In this document: positions 40,464-52,662 of the stretch, piece after piece
Numbering within the stretch: position 1 is the first letter of the stretch
How the letters are laid out: every line of letters begins with the position of its first letter
From: Methylomicrobium agile
GTDB taxonomy: Bacteria > Pseudomonadota > Gammaproteobacteria > Methylococcales > Methylomonadaceae
Assembly (NCBI RefSeq): GCF_000733855.1
Contig: NZ_JPOJ01000001.1
Span: forward strand, 248,001 to 312,000
Direction: 5' to 3'
DNA length: 64,000 nt
Translations under genes and position numbers: made by a program
Notes under the pieces: generated by a model
What the model was told of the DNA's origin: nothing
Databases searched by the model: none
What the model saw: the letters and a program-made list of their open reading frames with translations, nothing else

Positions 40464-42359
40464 TTACCGCATCGATTTGACTTTCGCGATGATGCCGACC
40501 GGATCGAGGCCCTGGTGCGGGAATTGTTCCCACAGACCGCCGCAGCCTTCCTGGTGGGTGCCGAGATGCGCGAATTTCGGCGTGAAGCCGCGCTCCAGCA
40601 ACCAGGTGCCGTAGCGGCTGCCAAGGCCGGTCTTGCGGTTGAACGATTCGACGACCAGCACCAGCGGCGACTTGCCGACTTTGGCCAGCATGTCTTCGTC
40701 GATCGCGTTCAAGGTCGGCTTGTTGATCAGGCCGATGTCGATGCCCTCTTCCTTCAGACGCTCGACCGCATCCAGCGCCCGGTACAACGCTTCGCCGAAA
40801 GCGACGATATAGCCTTGCGTGCCTTCGCGGATCACTTCGTCCTTGCCGGAAACGAATTTGTAATCGCCGCCGAAACGTTCGTTGCCGTTCTCGTCCAGGA
40901 TCAAAGGCACTTTCGAACGGGTCGAGAAGATGAAGCGCAATCCCTCATCGTGGAATACGCTTTCGACGCAGGCGCGCATCTGGTTCGGATCGGCAGGGAA
41001 ATACAAGTTGGTCGGATACGCATCGTCCAGGCCGTTGTCCGCGAATAGGTTGTTCAGACCGAAATGGCAGGTGTTGTCGGCCATGTCGTCGATGCCGGAA
41101 TGCGAGTAATGGCTGAGCACGTTCGAGTGGTTCAGGCGCGCCATCGTGATTTCGGAAATGTTCATTTCGAGGAATGCGCTGAACGTGCCGAAAATGCCCT
41201 GCTTGCCTTTTTCCATCCCGAAACCGGCCGCCGCGGAGAAGTTGCCGCGCTCCATGATGCCGGACGCGATGAAGACTTCCGGATGCGCGTCGTGGATTTT
41301 CTTCAGGCCGCAGGAGCCTTCCAGGTCGCTGTCGATCACGCGGACTTTCGCGATGCGGTCGGCTTCGCTCATTTTGCCGAGCACCGAAACACAGGCGTCG
41401 CCGAACACGTTGCGATTCGCATCCCACTTGTCGCTGGAGCCCTTGAAGGTATAGTTCTGCTTGGCCGGCGACGCGCTTTTCAGTAACTCGATGGCGTCGG
41501 TGTAGCCGCGCGCTTCGAGGTATTCGATCGCGTGTTTGACCGAAATCACGTCGTGGCCGTGGTTCGAGCCTTCGATACCCGGAATGCCGGGGCACATCTT
41601 CCGGTGGTTGATCACCGCGACCGGACCTTCGGTATTGATCGCCTGAATGATCCGCTCATACAGCCCGTCGAGGTCTTCACCGTCGCCTTCGAACACGGTC
41701 ACGCCGTGACCGCGCAAAGTTTGCGCGGTCGAACAGCCTTTCAGGTAATGCGACGGATGGCCCGCGATGGTGACATCATTGTCGTCGATCAGCAGTTTGA
41801 CATTCAGTCCCTGCGCCACGGATAAACGTGCCGCTTCGGCGTCGTCGCCTTCCTGCTGCGAGCCGTCGGAACCCAGACAGAAGACGGTCTTGCCTGGATT
41901 CGCCATCGCCACGCCGTTCACATACGGCCACATGTGGCCGAGACGGCCGGAACTGAATTTGACGCCGGGAGTGAAGCCCAGTTCGGGGTGGCCCGGCAGA
42001 TGCGAATGGGCTTCGCGGTACAGCATCAGTTTTTCGGCCGGCATATCGCCGTTCAATACCGACATCAGGTATTGGGTCGCCACGCGGTGTCCCGCTTCGT
42101 CGAAAAAGATCGGTACGAAGCCGTTCGAGCCGCGAAACAATGCGTCCAGAATCATCACTTCCGGAACGGTGTCGTACGGACCGCCGGTATGGCCGCCGAC
42201 GCCGCGCGCCGCGCCGGTGGCGGTAAAGAAGACGATCGCGTCGCGGCAGAGCTGAATGTTCGCCTTGAGCGCGGCTTTTTGGTCCGGCGACAAGGTCGGG
42301 TTGCCGGCAGCCAGCGAGACGCGGCGGTAGGCGCCTAGATCGATGGGGAATTGTGCCAT
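40464..42359 (-). CDS. Transketolase-family protein
   Basis: Start at ATG 42359 (MAQFPIDLGAYRRVSLAAG) with GGAG upstream; an in-frame extension of 17 residues lacks a ribosome-binding site. The 631 residues carry the TPP motif GSDGSQQEGDDAEAARL ... LLIDDNDVTIAGHPS, the catalytic histidines in TGGPYDTVPE and AHSHLPGHPELG-like segments, and a transketolase C-domain (NRKTGLGSRYGTWLLERG). It differs from the standard Tkt in length and in several conserved blocks, so the substrate could be another ketose; in a methanotroph pentose-phosphate or RuMP carbon shuffling is the likely setting. Confidence 0.82.
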   Translation of the reverse strand: MAQFPIDLGAYRRVSLAAGNPTLSPDQKAALKANIQLCRDAIVFFTATGAARGVGGHTGGPYDTVPEVMILDALFRGSNGFVPIFFDEAGHRVATQYLMSVLNGDMPAEKLMLYREAHSHLPGHPELGFTPGVKFSSGRLGHMWPYVNGVAMANPGKTVFCLGSDGSQQEGDDAEAARLSVAQGLNVKLLIDDNDVTIAGHPSHYLKGCSTAQTLRGHGVTVFEGDGEDLDGLYERIIQAINTEGPVAVINHRKMCPGIPGIEGSNHGHDVISVKHAIEYLEARGYTDAIELLKSASPAKQNYTFKGSSDKWDANRNVFGDACVSVLGKMSEADRIAKVRVIDSDLEGSCGLKKIHDAHPEVFIASGIMERGNFSAAAGFGMEKGKQGIFGTFSAFLEMNISEITMARLNHSNVLSHYSHSGIDDMADNTCHFGLNNLFADNGLDDAYPTNLYFPADPNQMRACVESVFHDEGLRFIFSTRSKVPLILDENGNERFGGDYKFVSGKDEVIREGTQGYIVAFGEALYRALDAVERLKEEGIDIGLINKPTLNAIDEDMLAKVGKSPLVLVVESFNRKTGLGSRYGTWLLERGFTPKFAHLGTHQEGCGGLWEQFPHQGLDPVGIIAKVKSMR

Positions 42360-42571
42360 AGTGGTTTTCTCCAAAATTACAGTGTTTTTGTTATTAACTT
42401 TAAGCGCCAATCCCTGCGCATTTCGTGTGCCTCGGGCTATTTTAACCTAAAAAAAAATCATGCCGCAGCTTAATTTCGCCCGAAATAGACGCGGTTGATT
42501 TGCCTTTCCGAAACGTAGGCCCGCCGCTTTCGGACGCGGTATGACGCAGTTAATTGAACATTGTTTAATTA

Positions 42572-43422
42572 GATAGTGTCGTCATAAGATAGCTGTCCAC
42601 AGGGCGATGCACCGGATCTGCACAGCGGCCAGGAACGATGCGGTGTTCTTGGCATAGCGTGTGGCAATACCTCGCCAGCGCTTGAGGTGCAAGAACGCGT
42701 TTTCTACTAAATGCCGCAGTTTGTACAGGTCGCGATCGTAGTCGCGGGGTTGTTTTCGATTGCGGCGTGGCGGAATGACCACCGTCATCTGATTTGCTTC
42801 GGCTTGGGCTACGATAGCATCGCTATCGTAGCCTTTGTCCGCCAATAAGTACTGAGCATCCACGCCTTCGATCAAGGCTGAAGCCTGCGAACAATCTGCT
42901 GTGGTACCTGCTGTAATAAGGATTCTGACCGGCATACCATGCGCATCCACGGCCAGATGTATCTTACTGTTGAGCCCCCTTTTGTGACCGCCATGCCCTG
43001 ATTGCCGCCTTGCGCGCCGGTCGCATGCGGATGGACTTTGATGTGGCTGGCATCAATCATCAACCATTCATAGTCGGGTTCGGTGACCAACTGTTCCAAC
43101 AGGGCTTCCCAGACGCCGTGATCTCGCCAACGGCAAAACCGGCGATGGGTGTTCTTCCAATCGCCATAGTCAGGTGGCAGGTCGCGCCATGGCGCACCGG
43201 TACGCAAAATCCAGAAGACCGCATTGATAAACAAGCGGTTGTCTCGCGCTTTTCCGCCCCAGGCCCCGGCACGGCCGGGCAGATGGGGTTCCAGTAAGCT
43301 CCAAACCGTATCGGAAATGTCATGGCGGCGGTGGGCAGGTTGGGACATGGCTCTTTAATCTCATCAGCAACGACAATCTCCGTATTATACCTGACAAAGA
43401 CTTATCTTGTGACGACACTATC
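42572..43422 (-). mobile_element. IS5-family insertion sequence (IS427-group type)
   Basis: Left end GATAGTGTCGTCATAAGATA and right end (reverse complement) GATAGTGTCGTCACAAGATA form terminal inverted repeats differing at one position, flanked by TA on both sides as target duplication (42570-42571 and 43423-43424). Length 851 bp. It sits between the transketolase-like gene and aas, outside both. Confidence 0.92.
42582..43348 (-). CDS. IS5-family DDE transposase produced by -1 frameshifting
   Basis: The first frame (43348 down) encodes MSQPAHRRHDISDTVWSLLEPHLPG ... LMIDASHIKVHPHATGAQGGNQGMAVTKGG. At the AAAAGGGGG run around 42978-42986 a -1 shift leads into LNSKIHLAVDAHGMPVRILITAGTTADCSQA ... 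LLADKGYDSDAIV ... LVENAFLHLKRWRGIATRYAKN. The DDE residues are D in MIDASH, D in LADKGYD, E in VENAF. Two overlapping frames joined by slippage are standard for the IS427 group. Confidence 0.9.
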
Positions 43423-43490
43423 TAAAGGCTATAGTATTCTTCATCACGACCATTTCGATAGTTTGATAAGATGAAATAAGGAGGATGGAT

Positions 43491-45662
43491 ATGCTGAGAC
43501 CACTGTTGCGCTTTACGGTAAAACTGATTCTTAAACTGCTGTTCCGGGTCGAGATTCACGGCATGGAAAATTACGATGCCGCCGGCAAACGGGTACTGAT
43601 CGTCGCCAACCACACCTCATTCCTCGATCCGATGCTGCTCTGGATCTTTCTGCCGGACGATATCACTTTCGCGATCAATACCCATATCTCCGAGCGCTGG
43701 TGGCTGAAGCCGTTTCTTGGCTTGTCCAAAGTATTCCGGATGGACCCGACCCATCCTTTATCATTGAAAGACCTGACCCACCATTTGCAGCACGACACCA
43801 AAACGGTGATTTTTCCGGAAGGCCGGATTACGGTGACCGGCACGCTGATGAAGATTTACGACGGCACCGGGATGGTGGCCGACAAATCGCATGCCGTGGT
43901 GCTGCCGGTCCGGATCGAAGGCGCCAAATATACGCATTTCTCGCGCCTGCAAAACGTGGTGCGACTGCGCTGGTTTCCCAAAATCACAATCAGCATTTTG
44001 CCGCCGACTCAAATGCGCGCGCCCGAGCATTTGCGGGGCAAGGCCCGCCGGCAATACTGCGGTCATATCCTGACGGATATCATGACTGACATGATGTTTA
44101 AAACCAGCCATTATCGGCGCACGATTTTTTCCGCGCTGCTGGAGGCGCGGCGGATTCACGGCGGCAAGTTTGCGATCGCCGACGATCTGGCCCGCAAACC
44201 GGTTTCCTACAATACGCTGATCGCCCGTACGATTGCGCTGGGAAATCTTTTCGCTTCGGTCACCGAAGCGGGCGAACATGTCGGCGTGATGCTGCCGAAC
44301 TCGGTCAATACGCTCTGCGTGGTGCTGGGCCTACAATTGCATCAGCGCATTCCGGCGATGCTGAACTTTTCGACGGGCTCAGCCAGCATGATATCGGCCT
44401 GCAAAACGGCCGAGGTCAAAACAGTACTCACTTCACGCCAATTCATTGACAAAGCCAAACTGGACGAGGAAGCGGCGCACCTTGCCGAACACGCCAACCT
44501 GATCTATCTGGAAGACCTGGCCGCCCAAGTGAACCTGGCCGCCAAACTGAAGGCCCTGCTGCTCAGCCATACCACCGGCCTCTGGTACAAATCCGATCAC
44601 ATCGACCCCGAGCATCCGGCCGTCGTGCTGTTCACGTCCGGCTCCGAAGGCACGCCGAAGGGCGTGGTGCTATCGTATGCGAATATCCTGGGCAACCTGA
44701 AACAACTCGAATCGGTGATCAATTTCAATCCGCAGGACGTGGTGCTGAACTTCCTGCCGATGTTCCACTCGTTCGGCTTCACGGTCGGCTCCATGCTGCC
44801 GGTACTGAACGGCATGCAGGCGTTCTTTTACCCGACGCCGCTGCATTATGCGGTAATCCCCGAAATCGCCTACGAAATCAAGGCGACGGTGATGTTCGGC
44901 ACGAACACCTTCCTGGCGGCCTACGGCAAGAAGGCCAATCCTTACGATTTTTTCCGGATGCGCTATGTGGTCGCCGGTGCGGAAAAACTGCAGGAAAATA
45001 CCCGCGCGCTCTGGGCCGACAAATTCGGTATCCGGATCCTCGAAGGCTACGGCGCCACCGAAACCACGCCGATCACCTCGGTCAACACCCCGATGAACTA
45101 CAAGGCCGGCACGGTCGGCCGCTTCATGCCGGGCATGAAATATCAACTGGAGCCGGTCCCCGGCATTCACGACGGCGGCCAGTTGCACGTCAGCGGGCCG
45201 AACATCATGCAGGGCTATCTGCTGGCGGCGAACCCCGGCAAACGGGTGCCGCCCGAGTCGAAATACGGCAAAGGCTGGTACGACACCGGCGACATCGTCT
45301 CGGTCGACGGGGAAGGCTATATTACGATCAAGGGCCGGAGCAAGCGCTTTGCCAAGGTCAGCGGCGAAATGGTGTCGCTGACCGCGGTCGAACAGTACGC
45401 GATCGAAGCCTGGCCGGAAGGGCACCATGCCGCGGTCAGCCTGCCCGACCCGAAAAAAGGCGAACAGGTGGTTTTGCTCACCACGCATAAGGATGCCACG
45501 CTGCACGATTTGACCCGGTCGGCGGTCGGCGTCGCCCAGATCAGCCTGCCGAGAAAGATTTTTGTGGTGGATGCACTCCCCGTGCTGGCGACCGGCAAGA
45601 CCAATTATATCGAGGCCACTTCACTTGCGGCGAAACGGATCGAGGAGGCCGAGCAGGCCTGA
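43491..45662 (+). CDS. aas: Bifunctional acyl-ACP synthetase / 2-acyl-glycerophosphoethanolamine acyltransferase
   Basis: AAGGAGG at 43478-43484 is six bases from the ATG at 43491, so this is preferred to the ATG at 43485. The 723 residues comprise an N-terminal PlsC-type acyltransferase (NHTSFLDP, H41-D46; FPEGR) and a C-terminal AMP-forming acyl-ACP synthetase (LFTSGSEGTPKGV, EGYGATETTP, WYDTGDIV). Aas re-acylates lysophosphatidylethanolamine on the inner membrane. It is followed by lplT, whose product imports the lysolipid substrate. Confidence 0.94.
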   Translation: MLRPLLRFTVKLILKLLFRVEIHGMENYDAAGKRVLIVANHTSFLDPMLLWIFLPDDITFAINTHISERWWLKPFLGLSKVFRMDPTHPLSLKDLTHHLQHDTKTVIFPEGRITVTGTLMKIYDGTGMVADKSHAVVLPVRIEGAKYTHFSRLQNVVRLRWFPKITISILPPTQMRAPEHLRGKARRQYCGHILTDIMTDMMFKTSHYRRTIFSALLEARRIHGGKFAIADDLARKPVSYNTLIARTIALGNLFASVTEAGEHVGVMLPNSVNTLCVVLGLQLHQRIPAMLNFSTGSASMISACKTAEVKTVLTSRQFIDKAKLDEEAAHLAEHANLIYLEDLAAQVNLAAKLKALLLSHTTGLWYKSDHIDPEHPAVVLFTSGSEGTPKGVVLSYANILGNLKQLESVINFNPQDVVLNFLPMFHSFGFTVGSMLPVLNGMQAFFYPTPLHYAVIPEIAYEIKATVMFGTNTFLAAYGKKANPYDFFRMRYVVAGAEKLQENTRALWADKFGIRILEGYGATETTPITSVNTPMNYKAGTVGRFMPGMKYQLEPVPGIHDGGQLHVSGPNIMQGYLLAANPGKRVPPESKYGKGWYDTGDIVSVDGEGYITIKGRSKRFAKVSGEMVSLTAVEQYAIEAWPEGHHAAVSLPDPKKGEQVVLLTTHKDATLHDLTRSAVGVAQISLPRKIFVVDALPVLATGKTNYIEATSLAAKRIEEAEQA

Positions 45663-45741
45663 TGAATTGGCGCCTTGCAAACCGCCGCGCGAAAAACGCC
45701 TCCGCGGGTCCTCCCACAGATCTTCAACTCGCATTTCCGCC

Positions 45742-46935
45742 ATGAACAAACAAATCTATCCGCTACTGATCGCGCAGTTCTTGTCCGCGTTCGCCGATAA
45801 CGCGATCCTGTTTACCGTGATTGCAATCGTGATGCATGACGGCCAAGCGGCGAAATGGTACGTTCCGGCGCTGCAGAGCTCGTTTCTGGTTGCGTTCGTG
45901 TTGCTGGCGCCCTGGGCCGGCGGCTTCGCCGACCATCATGCCAAGTCGCGGGTGTTGATCGCCGCGAACCTGATCAAGGCCCTGGGCGCCGCGCTGTTGT
46001 TCATGCATGTCGAACCGCTGTTGGCCTATTGCATCGTCGGCGCCGGCGCGGCGATTTACGGTCCCGCCAAATATGGAATTCTGCCCGAACTGGCCGGACA
46101 CCAGTTTCTGGTCAAGGCGAACAGTTTGGTCGAAGGCTCGACGATTCTGGCCATATTGATGGGCATGCAGATCGGCGCGAAGGTGGCCGACCATTCGATC
46201 GACATCGCGCTGGCGGGCACGATCGCGTTGTTCATCGTCTCGGCGCTGGTTACGCTGCTGCTGCCGGCCAAGACGTCAACGCCACCTGAAGCTGGCTCGA
46301 AAATACTCGAATTCGGCCGGCAAATGCGGCAATTTTTCTCGACGCCGCGGTCGCGTTTTTCGATGCTCGGCGCTTCTTTGTTCTGGGCGACAGCGGCCAC
46401 CCTGCGCGTATTGATCGTAGCCTGGGCGCCGGTTGTGCTGGCGCTCGACAGCGCGACCGAGATCGCGGAACTGACGCTGTTTCTCGCGGTCGGGATCATC
46501 GCAGGGTCTGCGCTGGTGCCGCGCCTGATTCCGCTCGAACATCTGCGCCGGGCCCGCCTGCCGGCTTACTTGATGGGATTGTTCATTATCGGCCTCGGTT
46601 GCACCGGCAGCCTGTGGCCGGCGCGCGGCATGCTGTTTTTTGTCGGAATGATGGGAGGCATGTTCATCGTGCCGGTCAATGCGGCGCTGCAGGAGCTTGG
46701 GCAACTCAGCATCGGCAGCGGCGCGGCGGTCGCCTTGCAGGGATTTTTTCAGAATCTGGCAATGCTGCTCGCGGTCGGCGGCTATACCGTCGCCGCTTCG
46801 CAAAATGCCGACCCGATCCTAACGATGCTGACGCTCGGAGGCCTGGTCTTTGTAGCGGCCTTCCTGGTCTCGTGGCATCTGCCCGATAATCAGCTCAATC
46901 CATTCAGGAATCGCCGCAAGCTAAAAAATTATTAG
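45742..46935 (+). CDS. lplT: Lysophospholipid transporter LplT
   Basis: Start at ATG 45742 (MNKQIYPLLIAQFLSAFADNAILFTVIAIVMH), the characteristic LplT N-terminus of the MFS superfamily; the longer open frame upstream lies in aas. The 397 residues have about 11-12 membrane segments, including KYGILPELAG and SRVLIAANLIKALGA. It flips lysophospholipid inwards for Aas. Its last 32 bases overlap the convergent MFS gene. Confidence 0.93.
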   Translation: MNKQIYPLLIAQFLSAFADNAILFTVIAIVMHDGQAAKWYVPALQSSFLVAFVLLAPWAGGFADHHAKSRVLIAANLIKALGAALLFMHVEPLLAYCIVGAGAAIYGPAKYGILPELAGHQFLVKANSLVEGSTILAILMGMQIGAKVADHSIDIALAGTIALFIVSALVTLLLPAKTSTPPEAGSKILEFGRQMRQFFSTPRSRFSMLGASLFWATAATLRVLIVAWAPVVLALDSATEIAELTLFLAVGIIAGSALVPRLIPLEHLRRARLPAYLMGLFIIGLGCTGSLWPARGMLFFVGMMGGMFIVPVNAALQELGQLSIGSGAAVALQGFFQNLAMLLAVGGYTVAASQNADPILTMLTLGGLVFVAAFLVSWHLPDNQLNPFRNRRKLKNY

Positions 46936-48244
46936 CCGCCGCCCTGCCCCGCGCTTCATCCACTTTGGACAACAGCAGCAGACCGAGCGCGAAAAAGGCC
47001 AGCGTCGACAACAGCGACAAACGGTGATTGCCGCCGCTCCAGTAATTGATCAGACCGTAGCTGAGCGGACCGACGATCACCGACAGACGGTTGACCAGTC
47101 CCCACAAGCCCAGAAACTCGCCGGCCCGCTCGGCCGGCGAAAACTTGCTGACCAGCGCGCGACCGACTGCCTGGCTCGCGCCCATCGCGATTCCGATCAT
47201 ATTTCCGACGATCCACATCTGACTCCGTTCTTCGGCGAAATAAGCCGCAAGCAGCGCGGCAATCCAGATCGCCAGCGTAATCGCCAGCGTCGGCACCGAA
47301 CCGATGCGGTCCTGCAAGTGGCCACAAATCAGCGCGCCGACCGCGGCGGTCACATTGATCACCATGATCAGCACGATCAGCGATTGCGTGTCGAATCCCA
47401 TCACCTGCTGCGCATAGACCGCCGCCAGCACGATCACGGTACTCACGCCGGATTGGTAGACGGCCAACGTCATCAGAAACCGGATCAAATCCCGGAAGCG
47501 GCGGGCTTCCCGAAAGGTATGCCGCAGGCGTCCGAAACTGGCCGCGAGGATACGCTCTCCCGAAACCTCCGGCAGCGGCCTGGCGCGCTCCCGCAGCCAG
47601 ATAAAAGTGGGTGCGGCGGTTAACGCAAAGGTAACAGCCGTAATCAGTAACGTGACAGGCACCGCCTCGGCTTCGCCCATACCCTGCTGCATTGCCCAAT
47701 GAAGATAGCCGAGACAGAGCAGCAGAGTCAAAAGTCCGCCCACATACCCGAGTCCCCAACCGTAACCGGACAACCGGCCCATCTGCTCCTCGGGTACCAG
47801 TTCTGGCAAGAACGCCGCGATGAGGTTTTCTCCGTACGCGAACATGATGACCGACACGGTGACCAGCACCATACCGAGTTTGTAATCGCCAGGGCCGACC
47901 TGTGCCAGAAGCGCGGTCGAGACGATGCAGCCTATCGAAGACCACAGCAAAAAGCGTTTCTTGCAGGCTTTGATATCCGCAATCGCGCCGATCACCGGCG
48001 CGCTGAACATCACGACAAAGTTTGCGAAACCGACCGACAGCGACCAGAGCAACGTCGCCAGACCGGGCGAAACGCCCCCGACGCCGCCGGCCACCACGCC
48101 GACGAAATAGGTATTGAAGAGGGTCGTCTGCACGACCGTCGTATAACCCGAGTTGGCAAAATCGTAAAACGCCCAGGCGATCAATTCCCTGCGACCCGCA
48201 TGCCCGATCGAGCGACTCTCTTCTGCTATGAATTGTTCAGGCAT
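46904..48244 (-). CDS. MFS transporter, UMF1/Atg22-like family
   Basis: The 446-residue membrane protein begins RRELIAWAFYDFANSGYTTVVQTTLFNTYFV, the hallmark of the UMF1 family (bacterial relatives of vacuolar effluxer Atg22). About 12 membrane segments, with the conserved YGENLIAAFLPELVPEEQMGRLSGYGWGLGYVGG. Substrate unknown, possibly amino acids. It converges on and overlaps lplT by 32 bases. Confidence 0.9.
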   Translation of the reverse strand: MPEQFIAEESRSIGHAGRRELIAWAFYDFANSGYTTVVQTTLFNTYFVGVVAGGVGGVSPGLATLLWSLSVGFANFVVMFSAPVIGAIADIKACKKRFLLWSSIGCIVSTALLAQVGPGDYKLGMVLVTVSVIMFAYGENLIAAFLPELVPEEQMGRLSGYGWGLGYVGGLLTLLLCLGYLHWAMQQGMGEAEAVPVTLLITAVTFALTAAPTFIWLRERARPLPEVSGERILAASFGRLRHTFREARRFRDLIRFLMTLAVYQSGVSTVIVLAAVYAQQVMGFDTQSLIVLIMVINVTAAVGALICGHLQDRIGSVPTLAITLAIWIAALLAAYFAEERSQMWIVGNMIGIAMGASQAVGRALVSKFSPAERAGEFLGLWGLVNRLSVIVGPLSYGLINYWSGGNHRLSLLSTLAFFALGLLLLSKVDEARGRAAANNFLACGDS

Positions 48245-48654
48245 GGCGCCGATCCTCCGATAAATAAAGTTTTGACCGGGATATTATCCGCTTATATATC
48301 TCGATTTTAAAAAATACCTGTCTTCGCCGTCCTGTGGCTCCGGCAGGCGGCTGACCGACTGTTCCTACCCTGTGTGACCGTCAGCGGCCAGCAAAATTGG
48401 CGGATGTGATGCGACAGCGTCGTAACCATACCGAATGCCCATTGCCAGTAGAAAAAATTGGCCGAATTCCGCAACGACCTTCTTTAGCCGCACCCTGGAA
48501 AATTATAAAAAATGTGATGCAGTTCTAGTTTATAAAAACAACTCATTTGCAATTCCAGAATTCATTTCTACACTTTCCTATGAGTGGCTTTACAAAATGG
48601 GTTTGGAGTCGTTTAGCCACTCTCACTTATTTTTTCACTGTAATGGAGATTGTT
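48245..48654. other. Intergenic region, no gene seen
   Basis: About 410 AT-rich bases between the divergent MFS gene and the HhH gene. It should carry both promoters; I see no convincing coding sequence or structured RNA. Confidence 0.5.
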
Positions 48655-48903
48655 ATGAAAAAAATACTCGTTTTGATGGCCGCCGTATCCTTCAATGTGA
48701 TGGCAGCGCCCGTGAATATCAATACGGCCGACGCAAAGACCATATCAGAGTCATTGACCCATATCGGCCTTAAAAAGGCGGAAGCGATCGTGAAATACCG
48801 GACGGAAAAAGGACCTTTTAAAACGGTCGAAGAGTTAACCAATGTAGCCGGCATCGGCAACAAGACGGTCGAAAAAAACAAAAAGGATATTTTGCTGCAA
48901 TAG
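48655..48903 (+). CDS. Exported ComEA-like helix-hairpin-helix protein (82 aa)
   Basis: Start at ATG 48655 with GGAG six bases upstream. MKKILVLMAAVSFNVMAA is a signal peptide; the mature part APVNINTADAKTISESLTHIGLKKAEAIVKYRTEKGPFKTVEELTNVAGIGNKTVEKNKKDILLQ is a complete HhH domain with two hairpins (GLKKAEAIV and GIGNKTVEK). Such small periplasmic proteins bind DNA in natural transformation (ComEA). No other competence genes are in the window. Confidence 0.9.
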   Translation: MKKILVLMAAVSFNVMAAPVNINTADAKTISESLTHIGLKKAEAIVKYRTEKGPFKTVEELTNVAGIGNKTVEKNKKDILLQ

Positions 48904-48935
48904 CTTTAATTCCGGACAAATCCCTTTCGGCCTTA

Positions 48936-48981
48936 AACGGCGCCATTCAGCGGCTGAGTTTAGATGCAGAATGGCACCGTT
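48936..48981 (+). terminator. Hairpin after the HhH gene
   Basis: AACGGCGCCATTC (48936-48948) and GAATGGCACCGTT (48969-48981) pair with one mismatch across a 20-base loop, followed by a short pyrimidine run CTTTC. A weak terminator for the small HhH gene, or a boundary to convergent galU. Confidence 0.4.
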
Positions 48982-49047
48982 CTTTCAGGATCCGGTCTCG
49001 CTGTAGCCGGGCGTCTCTTTAAGCCGAAGAACCGTCTCTCTGCGCAT

Positions 49048-49932
49048 TCATTGCAAATTTCTCGAAAGATCCTTCAAATATTCCAGAAATCCGCCTTTCA
49101 ACTCCGGGTGCAACAAGCCGTATTCGACCGTCGCAATCAAAAAACCGAGCTTGGAGCCGCAATCGTAACGCTTGCCTTCAAACTCGTAAGCCAAAACCTG
49201 CTCGTCGGCCATCAGGGCCGCGATGCCGTCGGTCAACTGAATTTCGCCGCCCGCGCCGCGGCCGATCGTTTCGAGTTTACGGAAAATCGCCGACGTCAGG
49301 ATATAGCGGCCGACCACGGCCAGATTGGACGGCGCATCTTCCGGCTTCGGTTTTTCGACGATCAGTTCGATCGGGCTGGACGTACCGGACGCCTCCCCGG
49401 TCTTAACGATCCCGTAACTGCCGGTTTCCGAAGGATGCACGCGCTCGACGCCCAGAATCGAAGTCTGTTTTTGGTTGAACAGTTCGACCATCTGCGTCAT
49501 GCATCCGCGCCTGCCGTCTTCGATCAGATCGTCCGGCAGAATCACCGCGAACGGCTCGTCGCCGATCACCGGCTTGGCGCAATGCACCGCATGGCCGAGC
49601 CCCAAGGCTTCGGACTGGCGAATGAATACACAGGACACATGGGACGGCAGCATGCCGCGCAGAGACTTCAGGATTTCGGTCTTGTTTCTGGCTTCGAGTT
49701 CTTTTTCGAGTTCGTAAGCCTTGTCGAAGTGATCCATGATCGAATTCTTGGTGCGTCCGGTCACGAAGATCATCGTATCGATACCGGCCGCAACCGCTTC
49801 CTCCACGGCATACTGCACGAGCGGCTTGTCCACGACCGGCAGCATTTCCTTCGCGGTCGACTTGGTCGCCGGCAGGAAACGCGTACCCAATCCGGCTACG
49901 GGAAATACGGCTTTGGTGATCTTTTGATTCAT
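49048..49932 (-). CDS. galU: UTP-glucose-1-phosphate uridylyltransferase
   Basis: The 294-residue protein has the nucleotidyltransferase signature AVFPVAGLGTRFLPATKSTAKEMLPVVDKP and the GalU core VILPDDLIEDG, VEKPKPEDAPSNLAVVGRYIL and GGEIQLTDGI. It makes UDP-glucose for polysaccharides, glycogen or sucrose synthesis and lipid sugars. Stand-alone minus-strand gene downstream of purA. Confidence 0.95.
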   Translation of the reverse strand: MNQKITKAVFPVAGLGTRFLPATKSTAKEMLPVVDKPLVQYAVEEAVAAGIDTMIFVTGRTKNSIMDHFDKAYELEKELEARNKTEILKSLRGMLPSHVSCVFIRQSEALGLGHAVHCAKPVIGDEPFAVILPDDLIEDGRRGCMTQMVELFNQKQTSILGVERVHPSETGSYGIVKTGEASGTSSPIELIVEKPKPEDAPSNLAVVGRYILTSAIFRKLETIGRGAGGEIQLTDGIAALMADEQVLAYEFEGKRYDCGSKLGFLIATVEYGLLHPELKGGFLEYLKDLSRNLQ

Positions 49933-50079
49933 GATATTCCTTACAGGTAGAATAAACGGAAAGGATTATGGCATCACTCGGCTGCGCCCGTACAAATCAC
50001 CGAGACGCACGATATCGTCGCTCTGGCAGTTTTCCTATCGGGGCCATCCCGATTTTCACAAAGGTATGGCCCTGGACTA

Positions 50080-52573
<2,494 letters not shown>

Positions 52574-52598
52574 GTATTTTCTAAGTCCACTCAAACAA

Positions 52599-52622
52599 AA
52601 CGCCCCGCACGGGCGAGGCGTT
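52599..52622 (-). terminator. Terminator or attenuator between hflC and hisZ
   Basis: On the minus strand AACGCC...GGCGTT with inner CCCG/CGGG forms a strong stem followed by TTTTGTTTG. It separates hfq-hflX-hflKC from hisZ-purA within one gene line, so the two parts may be differently expressed or partially read through. Confidence 0.65.
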
Positions 52623-52662
52623 CGTCACAATTGTCGGCGCTGTAATTCGAGAATCCGACCCG

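Noticed and set aside
44670-45506. 278-residue minus-strand frame inside aas
   Set aside because: Shadow of a well-supported gene with typical Arg/His-rich composition.
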